In this document: positions 13,031 to 23,060 of the stretch, piece after piece
Numbering within the stretch: the stretch's first letter is position 1
How the letters are laid out: each line of letters opens with the position of its first letter
NCBI GenBank assembly: GCA_037577475.1
Contig: CM075186.1
Span: forward strand, 6,261,501 to 6,325,500
Length of the DNA: 64,000 bases
From: Chaunax sp. Z400
Lineage: Eukaryota; Chordata; Actinopteri; Lophiiformes; Chaunacidae
Reading direction: 5' to 3'
Program-made: the position numbers and the translations under genes
The notes under the pieces: model-generated
Database searches by the model: none
What the model saw: the letters and a program-made list of their open reading frames with translations, nothing else
Told to the model about the DNA's origin: nothing

Positions 13031-14089
13031 TGAAACCTTCTAATGCATAGCACTACACTATGCATGCCAGATGAATGTAGTGGAGAACACGGTACTCTCT
13101 GAATTACAATGAAGTTAAGTGTCACTACAAGGAAATATGAGTGAAACAGAATGCTTTTAATTGCTACGGTACAATGTACTTTCTGAACTTCAAAGAAGTG
13201 CAGCCTGTGTGCGAGGGGGTCACGACACTCACTACATGACTTAAGATCACTGGGTCCCTCTTTTCGCCTGCAGTCAAGTGTAACCCACCATGTGCTCGAG
13301 CACGTGCAGCGGCGTGCCATCAGAGCCACAGACTGAGGATGACTCACCACATATGCACTCGCTCACTGACAGATCTCACAGCGAGGCTTTGCCTGCAGGT
13401 ACGCACACAAAGAGAAAACACTGACTGCAACAGTGCTGCCTGGAGACAAATGGCTGTCCAAATACTACATTAAGTGCACAGCAGGATAATTAGGAAATAA
13501 TGCTCTGATGCTGAAAATAAAGCACACAGGAACGTTTGGGAATTGCTCGCAATTACCAGCTCTCGCCTGTTTCCCCTACACATTCATTGCTTTTGTAATG
13601 ACTCTATTCTGTAACACAGTCAGGAATTAACTATTCTCTAATGTAGTAAGCTAAGGTACAGTAACATGACTAAAAGTAATTTAGTTGTTGTTTTTTACAT
13701 TGAACTAATTTTTTCCATGTCAGTGTTATCATGTATAAATAAAACTCAGTCAAAAAGATACTGTAGGCAGGCAGTTAATAAGTTCTTTATTTTTTTGGTC
13801 TCAGACAAATTTTGTAACACAGAAGTCAAACAAAACAACACAAATCCTCCACAATGACAATAGGATATATTTTTATTTGTGTGACTTTGTTCATACCTGT
13901 GTTTGCATGGGAATGCTCAATATAGACTTTGTTTTGTAGTACAGATGCATACTTATCTCAAACCACAATAGCACATGTACAACCAGAAGGGCACTCAGTA
14001 GAGAGCGTAATTCTGCCAAGACCTAACAGTCATTTGTACTTAAATTAAGCCTTAATCCAAGTTCCAAACTAGACAGCTCTAACCTCCAC
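13031..14089. other. Non-coding stretch, nothing recognised
   Basis: No exon or repeat is recognised. The long minus-strand open frame that reaches in from the preceding SINE-like element ends here and is explained by repeat sequence. Confidence 0.5.
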
Positions 14090-14610
14090 CAAGGCAGCTT
14101 AGTTTCCCCATTATGCCATTGCACCTAAAGCAATAGTCCCGTGATAGTTTGACCCTCATAATGTGACTTCTGGACCATGAAAACCTTCCCCTAGAATTTG
14201 GAATCACATTGGTATCATTATCAGTTTGATATTAATTCAAGAAAAACAATATTTAAACTGAAATCAGCACAGTTTCAGCTACAATCTGATCTTAGTCAAG
14301 TCTGTATCGTTGTTATTTCTTATCTCACAGTAGTGAATTTCCCATGAGCCCTAAACATTTAAGCATTCTTGATCACCAGATGCAGAATATTACTTGGTTG
14401 TAGGTCATACTGGATCATTTCACATACATAAAATGTGATGGGTTCTTCCTTGGCACATGCACCACCCTTCCACCTAGTTTGAAAACTTGTGAAAAATGCA
14501 AAGTTGAAGTGGAAAAAAAAATCCTAGATCCACCCCTTTATCCGTGTCCACTCCAAAAACAGTCAAACCAATGTGGGTGAAAATATTACCTCCTTAGCAG
14601 AGGTAAAAAC
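14090..14610 (-). repeat. Repeat copy B of the 'cctccgccaagg' family, with inverted ends
   Basis: The left edge reads aacctccaccaaggcagctt and the right edge reads attacctccttagcagaggt. The reverse complement of the right edge begins acctctgctaaggaggtaat, so the two edges form an imperfect inverted pair. Inside are gatgggttcttccttggcac, ccacccttccacctagtttg and a gaagtgg-A(9)-tcctagatccacccc block, which are characteristic of the family on the minus strand. The inverted ends suggest a non-autonomous DNA transposon or MITE, but I do not know the family's formal class. The middle part (14115-14420) is poorly matched and may hold an unrelated insertion. Confidence 0.6.
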
Positions 14611-14629
14611 ATGTGCACTATCAAAATGT

Positions 14630-14850
14630 CTGCCCTAAGGGTTCTAACAGCGTTAAAGGAAGTGAAGAAAAAAAAAAAGGCATGGATCCGCATTTTTTAC
14701 GAATCTATGGATACATTTTTTTTTAATTAATTGATAAATATGCTGAAAAAGCCATCTTAAAATGTCAAAAAGTGGGAAAAAAATACTGGATCAGCCCCTT
14801 TTTCTGGATCCAGTCCATTCACGCTAAACTTGTAACACCATTATTTATAG
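14630..14850 (-). repeat. Repeat copy C of the 'cctccgccaagg' family, partial
   Basis: The blocks cgttaaaggaagtgaag, catggatccgcat, aatgtcaaaaagtggg and tactggatcagccccttttt followed by ctggatccagtccattcac are internal blocks of the same family as copy B, on the same strand. The termini are missing. A stretch at 14970 (gatcaccggatgcacag) resembles one at 14371 (gatcaccagatgcag), so copy C may extend further right than marked. Confidence 0.5.
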
Positions 14851-17783
14851 CACCACTTGTGCCCAACGCTGCTTTTCAGACCTAACTATACTCAAATCTA
14901 CATCACATCCACATCAGATCGGAAGCAACATTTGACATGAATTCTTGTGTTCCAAGAACTGAAATGGATCTGATCACCGGATGCACAGAAATGCATGACA
15001 AAAATAATCTCGTATGTCTTAACGGCTGCTCCTTTGTTAAAGGGGGAAAAAGACTCGACAGAGTAAATCTAAAAACGTATTGCTGACTTCAAAGCTCATT
15101 AACCTGGGCTTTCTGTCCTTGTCATAATCAAGCCTTGCTCACCTCACCGAATTAATCCCTTGATTATTTTTTCTCTCTGAAAACAAAAATATCAAAAAAC
15201 AAATACTGTGGCAATTTTAGCAAACTTATTATGTATTGAAAAAGAGGATTATGGAGATAAATATGCTTTATTGAGTGCACCGACTAAGCTTGGAGTTGGC
15301 CTAATTACAAAGACAAAGACTCTAAAACCCGGCAAAGCCCTCTTTGTCTTCATAATGCATTCAAGATGGGGCATTCATGATGCTGTGCACAAGTCTGATA
15401 CTGAACCCGCCTAATATCGTTCAAACAGGTGTTTATTAATGAGAAGTCCCAGCTCCCAGAGACTGATGGGATTAATGGACATTTTCCTATGTTTTGGAGA
15501 CAGAGCTCAGAAGCTTAAATACACTTGTACATGTTTTTTATGCAAATGCTAGAAATGAGGACCTGGCAGGATAGATTTCTTAGGTGTCCACCAGATAACC
15601 AGACTTTTGACTTTTGACCATGTATGATGCAGGAAAGAAAAACCTGCAGCAAGAAAATATCTCTTAAAATTTGTACTTTTATTTTTCAACATAATTTCAA
15701 CAATCACATGTAAGCAGACATGTATCCGAGGCCACATTAGTGTTGTTCTTTGAAATATGGCACAATCATTTCATTACAATGTTCCACAGTAACACATGTA
15801 CAAGACATTGAATCAAAGCAATTTGTTTCCGAGATGAAAAGGGTCGTCAAAGAATGAGGCAACATCTGAATAGAACATAATAAGAAACTGAATGAGGATA
15901 ATAGTTTTGTTTCCATGCGGTTTTCATTACGTGAACTGGAACATGTTTAGTATTTTTCTCAGCCTGTAAAGATCAATTATTGCTGTTCTTTGACTCAACA
16001 TTGTTATTATGCTCAAAAACTGTACATAATGTCTATATGGTCACATGATACATATAGAGACATTTGCATTGCATTTTCTAGGAAACGGCATGCTTTGTGC
16101 TTTCGCTCAGCCAAGCAGGAGCTTGTCGACCAATTCACACGTTCTTGACTCTCCATGTTTTCTTGCATGTTGTGTTGCATCAAAATGGTAGGAGCAGGAT
16201 AATTGATGTATTCAGACCCTGTTCTTTTACCCTCTCTCCGCTTCAAGCAAATCGCATTGATTTTCTGAAATGTGGTTGGAAATCACAATCGTTCTTGTGA
16301 AAGAGATAGCCCTGAACATGTCAGACGGGTGATGGCCGCCACCACTGAGCTTAACTCACCAGGGAACCTAAACCAGAATGACAAAGGCCGCCTCTATTAA
16401 TATCAAACCCGGGGAGGAAGTGTAGGGTGCCTGAGCACACAGACGTGAAAATGCTTCGTTACCTTGGACAACCAGTGTTGACAGCTCAGGGTTGATAACA
16501 AAATTGGCCTCAGGTCATGTGGTGCTTAAAAGCACCATTGAGAATACTGCAGTGATGAACCTATAGGTGGCACATACTCTCATCTGGACATTATTATACA
16601 TCATAAATTAATGAAAATACATGATTTTAATTATAATGTCCCTGCCATGTAAGCAAGCATTCATTTTTGATAGGCTGATTAAAATGACCCCATTTTTGTA
16701 TAAGCTGCTCTGACACAGTTCAGTAAAACCACAACCTACATGGACATTTTAATAGTTACTAATCACTAATTCCATTATCACTGTGGTTTGTCCTATTACC
16801 TTGCTGGCCTCTTGTGCCATGTCCATATACACAGTTTACAGCAGGATGCAAGGGATCCAGTGACACAGGGGTCATCTGATGTATTCAAAGAGGCCGCGAC
16901 AACCTGGGAGCAGAGATCTTCCTTTCGCATTTCATACCACAGTGGTCGTTTACATACGATCCTGCTAAATCTCCAAATCGTTATGGATGATCCCAATGAC
17001 TTTCTCTCTGTAGTCCACCCCCCTGTGTGATAGATTAGCTGAGCAGTAACGATGTCTCTCTTGTGGAATGGACAGTGCAAATCGTTGTAGGTTCTGAGCC
17101 AGCCAGCCGAGACAGGGCAGGCTGGGCAGAGTGATAGATTAGGGATTTCTAAATACTCCTCCTGGTGAGTTCTGCTGCAGCCAAAAGAGCAGCTGGGGTT
17201 TTTCTCTCACTGCAAGGGGGGCGGAGAAGGGGCCACAGATGGCCACGGGCCCTGCAGGTCAACGCTATTCAAAGATGCATCCTGGAGTGAAAGAGTGTGT
17301 AAATTATTCGAGGCCTGTGGATGCATTGGAACTTACTGCACTGTGTTCTGCAGTAATAAAGCCTGCGCTTTAAATCCATTTTATCTATGACACGTAAGCT
17401 GCTACAGAAGACTTTGCACAGCTATAGCTGCTCTGCGGAGCTCAGAGTAACGTCATTAGTCCTTATTGATTCAAAGACGCATTTTACTTTGTGTACTCTC
17501 TGTGCAGGTCAGTCATATCCATGCTGTCACAACATGTTTTTGTTGGTATTGAAGTTATAATTCATAAACTTCGAAAACCTTTGTTAAGGGTAGCATAGAT
17601 AATTTGGCCTTTTTGGAGCTTGGTCTGTCATCACACATTGGTTTTAAAACAAAGCACTAACTGCAAGATCTCTTTTATATCTGATGAGAAAATCTGCTTA
17701 TTAGCATTCAACCTAATGAGACCCAACAAAATTAGGGTGTTCTCCAGCGCTTCATTTGTAAACCTGGAGGTCCCGGAACACAG

Positions 17784-17804
17784 TTTTTTTTTTTTTTTTT
17801 TTTT
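17784..17804. repeat. Poly-T tract
   Basis: An uninterrupted run of about 21 T. It could be the poly-A tail of a minus-strand retroinsertion, but I see no recognisable element body to its left on the minus strand, so I call it simple sequence. Confidence 0.85.
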
Positions 17805-19118
17805 GCTCAGATGGTTATCTTGATTACCTGTATGTATGCATCTGTCCTCTGAAACAGCAGGAATATGCAATCACGTTTTTGCACAAGTCATCACCAGCAA
17901 CAAGAAACATCATATTTGTGTACTAGTGCACTAGTGAATGAATGCATCACATTTATCTCTGCAAGATGGTAAAAAATGTTGTACTGGAGACAACAAAATT
18001 GTACACAAAATATATTAACAAAGGAGGTGCTGGTGTCAATCTGAGAGGTTCTGGATGCTGTTCTGATAAAAAAAAATTTGAAAAAATAAGCCCAGGCATT
18101 ATCATTGGAAGATTAGCAGCAGATCTTTCAGATATCACTGAACGTTCTTTTCTAAGCTCACTGACGTAATTAGATCAGAAGTAGCCAAGCTGTTGTCAGG
18201 CTGCCTTGTTGGCTTGCATACTTACATAAAGAGCGATGTTTCATTTAAACATGCATGTACACATATCTTAGACGGATTAAGTAACTGCATAAACCAAAGC
18301 ATGTTGCTGGGTCACGCAAATCTGGGTTTAAGCCAAATGATGCTTCTGAATGGGCTTGCCTGACACTAGAGGTGAAAATCTGCCATGGATTACTGAGGTT
18401 AGTCACGCCACAGAGGGGGATGACTTCAAGGTGGATTTTAGAGGCTCGGTAAACAACTGGTTTCTCCAAACTTTGGGTGGGCTTTCAACAAAAACAGATT
18501 TTTCTTTCCCTTACAAACACTGTATCAAACATTGTTCGGAGGAATTATTGCGAGCTTGATATCATAAAGTCCATCTGTCGGTGCCCCAATTTTAGGGCAG
18601 CTCTGTAACGCATGGTTGAGTGTGGAGAGACTTACTTGGAAAGATAGAATTCCCTATGTATCAACTCTGAAACACAGCATCATAAAAACATCTACACCTT
18701 TGCACCTTTTCTCACCAACACTGCCTTGACAAATCTGTCATTACCCAGATTTCATGTCGAAATAAACAAACTCTTGTTTGCCAAATACTTCAGTGCACGG
18801 CAACCTTGCATTGAGTGTGCATGTAGATCCCACAATATCTTAGTGCACTGCAATATTAACCCACCCTCCACCCCGGGGCTTTTGATGTGTCGACCGATCT
18901 CTGGAGGTGGAGGCACAGAGCCACTTACAGTGGCAGAGATATGATCGAATGCATCAGGAGACAATACATGTGGATGTGGGCAGAGACCAGAGCCTGCTCA
19001 TGTCAAGAGAAGGAAAGAGAGAAAGGTGCACAGTACCTTACCTCAGGCAGGGTGTCAACTCAGATGGGAGGATTTGGATCACAGTTTGGATGTGCTTCAC
19101 TCAACCCTTCCCTGTATA

Positions 19119-19153
19119 ACAGACTTAGCACACTGTAAATATGCTAAGTCTGT
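19119..19153. other. Perfect 12-bp inverted repeat (hairpin)
   Basis: acagacttagca at 19119-19130 is the exact reverse complement of tgctaagtctgt at 19142-19153, separated by an 11-base loop. The outer flanks do not pair. The hairpin is too short for a miRNA precursor by itself and carries no U-run on either side that would suggest a Pol III terminator. It could be a remnant of a small inverted-repeat transposon. Confidence 0.7.
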
Positions 19154-20369
19154 GTAAGTTTACTTTAGTGCACTTGAGAAAAAGCACAACAGCAAACTGA
19201 GGTATTGCTACTCCTACCATATGAATATTTAATGATACAAGACACGGTGCAATAAACATAAGTGGTACTCAATCAGCATGAGAAAATGGGTGGTACTGTG
19301 GGAGGTGACACGTCAATTGAGATTTACTTTAAATTTTAAGTCGTTTGAGGGGTTTACGTTCCAGAATTCAATTTAAGACGGAGGTCGATCAATCAGTCCC
19401 GGGGTGAGACTTAGTTAAACCACAAAGGTTGGACAACAAATAAATGTTTCATTTCTGCTGCAGCGTTTGCCTCTGAGATGTAAACAGATACCGTGTCAGC
19501 AGACCTAATATGGAAATCGTTAACTCAACAGTTCAGATAAAAAGGTCCTGGGTGTGTATGACTGCGTGGAGGTCACAGTGACATGTTTCCTCTCAATGAT
19601 CGCATTGATTCACAGTTAAAGTGGTTCCATATCTGTGTTAGCATCAATGTAGAAATAGTAACAGTGTCCTAGTTTCATGTATTGATTGTATATGGTCAAT
19701 GTTCATGTGTAGAAGGGACATTAAAATATGAATCAGGTATTCTTTGCACCACTCAGCCCTGAAGTAAGTGTTATACTGTGGGGTTAAGACAAAGTAACAG
19801 CCTTTTTCTGTGCATTAAGGAAACCACAGATTACTGTTGCTGATGTACACATAATGTATTTCTCTGAGAAGCACCATGCTGAAGCTGCTGCTTGAAGCTG
19901 CTATCTCAGATAGTCTCTTCTATACATACTACATACACAACTATCTTACCGTTGAAATTGCTTAAATAGGTATGAATGCGTTCCAAAACATTTGGAATTA
20001 CATGCTTTTGTGATATTGCCAGGCATTCAGAACACTTTGTTAAATACTCAGTAACCTCTGAAGTCATACATCTGTGCATCAAAAACGGTGACGAAATGCG
20101 AAACGCACAGCTAAAATCAAGTGTGTGGCAGTATTTTGGTTTAAAGAATTCAACTAAGGCTGGCACAGTTCATAAAAGAAATGGCAGTTTGTAAAAGTTG
20201 CAAGACAGAGGTGAAATTGTCGGGTGTTTAAGGAATACAATATGTAGAGACATTTATTGACCAAGCATGCTAACTATGCCCTAACTTGTAATCTTGGTAA
20301 AGAAAAGACAAAACCCTGAAACTGTGTTCCAATTTATGCCAGGCTGAACATTTTCGGGGGGGAAAAAAA

Positions 20370-20620
20370 ATTGAAATGAATTTTAGACAGATTTCCACTT
20401 GGTGGAAGGATAACCAGGTCTGGAGACCCAGAGGAGAACCTATTAAATTTTGGTTATCATCCCTGGAGAAGGAAAAATCCAGGAAGTTTTTCTTTAACAT
20501 GGTGAGGTTGGGCATTTTTCAACATTTTCCCGTTATGCGAAAACCACTGGAACGATTTTCACAGAGCGTTTTGGAGGAGTGGGCACTGGAGCCTCGACCA
20601 GGTAGGCTGACTAGATCTGT
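20370..20620 (+). repeat. Repeat copy D of the 'cctccgccaagg' family
   Basis: The blocks agatttccacttggtggaag, gaacctattaaattttggtt, aatccaggaagtttttcttt, aacatggtgaggttgggcat and ttttcaacattttcccgtta follow the plus-strand order of the family. A second head-like block, aaaaccactggaacgatttt, follows directly, so two copies or an internal duplication are joined here. A frame of 96 codons is open across the copy, but it is repeat sequence and not a gene. Confidence 0.65.
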
Positions 20621-21404
20621 ACGGAATCGTTTGCATGTTTATGTGTACTATGGGAGGGTAACGTAACGGACAATGTGTGCAGTAATGCACTGGACATGAC
20701 TTCACTGATATGAGCGCAACAAGAAAAGGTCAGTGAGTTCCATTTGAAAGCATTTATTTTTCGGCCATAAGGTCACAAATGACAAATCAAATTCTATCTC
20801 ATTATCTGGAATAACAAAATCAATTAACTAAATACTACATTAATATTTAATCAGATCATAATCATTTCAGAATTAAAGATGTACAACTTAAAATGACCAG
20901 CATGAACTGGAATATCAAATGAAATGAAATGAACCACTCAGCAGCAGAAGACAAAGGTGTAAAGAATGAGATGAACACATGGTAGCTGACAGAGGTGCTT
21001 TAAGTACCCTGAGTGGTACATGTGTGCAGTCATGTGACTTCCTCTTTCAAGACAGCATTGATGGCATCGCTGTGGCTCTCTCTGCCCAGTCTTCAAACAG
21101 GTACATGATGAAGTTATTGATTTGATGTTTTCTTAAAAGGCCAGTTAGATGAAGAAGGTCACACCAAGGTTTTCACTATAGGGGGATGGACATCCATTTG
21201 GCCTGTCAGTCGGAGAAGGCTCTGAGTGGCCGCACAGCACTTCTGTGGTAGGAAAAAGGCTCAGCAATCTTCTTTAATGGAATCTGTTCATGCTGAAACT
21301 CAGCAGGCTCGACCCCCACAGACTGAGATACGAGTGAAAACGTCTAAAAAGTCTTTAAGGTGCTCCCTGTTCAGAGGTCATGTAGGGCCCTCATATAACT
21401 GAAT
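20621..21404. other. Non-coding stretch, nothing recognised
   Basis: No gene or repeat is recognised between the copy D repeat and the motif-dense segment. Confidence 0.5.
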
Positions 21405-21660
21405 TGCCTCGAATTATTTAAATGGCAAGTGATTGTTGCAGTTCCAATAATGGGAACGTAAACACAGGAATAATTTGTGCTCATTGACCAGAAACAATGG
21501 AGTGCAATTATAATGTTAAGGCTCCTCAAAAGGTTAATGTGGGAATGATTTGAACAAACTGTTCTCTGTTTACAAGCCTTCTAAAGAATGTGGGAATCAC
21601 ATTAGCAAGAGTTCAATAAAACACAATTTGAACTGTAATTAATGATAATTATATCAACCA
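21405..21660. promoter_or_regulatory. Candidate enhancer: RBPJ, SOX and FOX motif cluster
   Basis: In about 250 bp I see two identical TGTGGGAA octamers on the same strand (21538-21545 and 21589-21596) and a third TGGGAA core at 21451-21456. TGTGGGAA fits the binding site of RBPJ/Su(H), the DNA-binding partner of Notch. AACAATGG (21493-21500) is a SOX site; GTAAACA (21458-21464) and TGTTTAC (21567-21573) are forkhead sites in opposite orientations; and 21636-21652 is a dense TAAT/ATTA homeodomain stretch. The segment has no repeat signature although repeats lie on both sides. Motif presence is seen directly; enhancer function and conservation are inference. Confidence 0.3.
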
Positions 21661-21884
21661 TTCGGACAACACTTTCTATTAGAATAGTTTTTTAATCAGC
21701 TGTTTAGAACTGAGTGATTGATGTTACACATATCGCCGGCCATAAAGATCAGTGCATTGACTCACATACTCACAAGACCCGATTCATCAATTTTAGGCTT
21801 TATTGATATTGGTATCACTATCGGTACAACTATAATATCAACATTTTATCACTCTATTGTGTTAAAATGTCAAAGGTGTCAGTA

Positions 21885-22150
21885 AAGTCCAGTACTCACT
21901 CTCCTTTTAGGTCTGTTTTAGCTGGTAAATGCTCCGCTGTTTATCACCAGCCAGTCACAATTTTTTTCTGGCCTACATTTGGTGCTTTGCAGGTAGTATA
22001 GATTGGAAACAGCAGCCAGGAATTAAGGTTGATGAAAGTGGGCTGAACCAAAATATTCAAGTTGCCAGCCGTAGAAACAAAATAAGAAGCTGAAGGACAC
22101 TAAAATGCTGTATTGAGCTGATGGAAACTGCAACGTAACTGTAATGTTAT
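21885..22150. repeat. Possible dispersed fish repeat
   Basis: The text taaatgctccgctgtttatc, accagccag, then tttggtgctttgcaggtagt and gatggaaactgcaacg resembles a teleost repeat whose usual form is 'ctaaatgctccactgttcacc ... ttggtgctaagtgcagg ... agtggaaaac'. The match is partial, and the preceding text with repeated 'ggtatca' units may belong to the same element. Low certainty; no coding content. Confidence 0.35.
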
Positions 22151-22297
22151 CAGACTGCATATATAAAAAAGTTTGGTTTATAAAACTTTAAGCACAGCAC
22201 AGTAGATCCAAAGTGCTTTAGAGCAGAGGGGGAAAACCTGAACAAAAGCAGAGCAGGAAGGTAAAATGGAGCATTTTAGTGGGATGTTGTGTTCGAG

Positions 22298-22576
22298 TAA
22301 ATAGACTGTACTTATAGCACCTTTCTTGTCTGACAGACCACTCAAAGTGCTTTACAACACAAGCCAAAATTCACCCATTCACACATACAATGCTACCATG
22401 CAAGGCACCACCTGCTCATCAGGAGCGGTAACCATTCACACGAACACTCACACACCACTGGGAGCAAATTGGGGTTCTGTATCTTGCTCAAGGACACTTC
22501 GACATGTAGACTGTAGGGGCTGGGGATCGAACTACCGACCTTCTGTCGTTCTACCACTGAGCCACAGCCGCCCAAA
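22298..22576 (-). mobile_element. tRNA-derived SINE
   Basis: The minus strand starts at about 22576 with gggcggctgtggctcagtgg. It contains an A box (tggctcagtgg, inside 22551-22564) and a B box (agttcgatccc, inside 22522-22535) at the spacing of a Pol III internal promoter. The body follows, with gaagtgtccttgagcaagat and a ctcctgatgagcaggtgg block. The 3' end reads taaagcactttgagtggtct and then gaaaggtgctataagtacag, which resembles the LINE-like tail of fish SINEs that is recognised by a partner reverse transcriptase. At about 280 bp it looks full length. Transcription would be from the minus strand. The A and B boxes are the best-preserved internal Pol III signals in the window. The family name is not assigned. 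Confidence 0.8.
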
Positions 22577-22688
22577 GCTCACAGCACCTGTATTTTCAAG
22601 TGGTCTAGTATTAACCTGGCCCTACCCTGCTTGGCTTCCATGATTGGATGAGATTGGGCATTTTCAGGCTGGTATGGCCGTGAGCCTA

Positions 22689-23060
22689 AACCACAAAGCT
22701 AAAGTTTTGAATTTGCCAGCCAATCTATGTTCCAACCCTCTCCTATGGTTATGAGCTTTGGGTAGCAACCAAAAGATTGAAATTGTGGGTACAAACGGTC
22801 AGAATTAGTTTCCTTCGAAGGGCAGAGATAGGGGAAGCTAGCCACATTTAAAGATAGGGGAAGAATCTCAGAATTCTCCAAATGGAACTTGGAGTATATC
22901 CTTTCATGTCAAATGGAGCCAGTTGAGGTGGTTTGAGCGTCCGATCATGATGGTTCATTTTCTGGACATGTCCAGCTGGGAGAGAGAACTTTTCATCTGG
23001 TCTCTGGATCCCATGGGAGGAAAATGTTGCTGAAGAGATTGACCACAACCCAGCACCAGA
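22689..23060 (+). mobile_element. LINE ORF2 C-terminal fragment, degenerate
   Basis: Translated on the plus strand, the segment gives IYVPTLSYGYELWV, a VQTVRISFLRR block and an LGVYPFMS block, then, after frame changes, blocks matching a 'SQLRWFGHLIRM' motif (gagccagttgaggtggtttg agcgtccgatcatgatg). This order (TYG-ELW, then ISFLRR, then LGVEP, then LRWFGH) is the C-terminal tail after the reverse transcriptase of a fish non-LTR retrotransposon. Stops and frameshifts are present, for example around 22848 and after 22910, so it is dead. I cannot say whether the family is RTE, Nimb or another clade. A further piece of the same tail lies at 36493-36562. Confidence 0.75.

Larger units (their letters stand above)
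14851..20369. other. Long non-coding stretch, one hairpin
   Basis: No gene or clear mobile element is seen in 5.5 kb. The stretch 15080-15420 reads like conserved non-coding DNA (TAAT-type homeodomain cores, balanced composition, a frame open on the plus strand), but conservation cannot be judged here. GC-richer blocks lie at 16310-16440 and 17080-17280. A poly-T run and a perfect hairpin are listed separately. Confidence 0.5.

Noticed and set aside
12868..13350. A 160-codon minus-strand open frame, the longest in the window
   Set aside because: Most of it lies in the reverse of the SINE-like element at 12706-13030 and has no protein-domain pattern; openness is due to repeat composition.
20376..20666. 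A 96-codon plus-strand open frame
   Set aside because: It is an accidental reading of repeat copy D.
22522..22565. A true tRNA gene from the A and B boxes
   Set aside because: The rest does not fold as a tRNA, there is no acceptor-stem pairing, and the boxes are followed by a SINE body and LINE-like tail.
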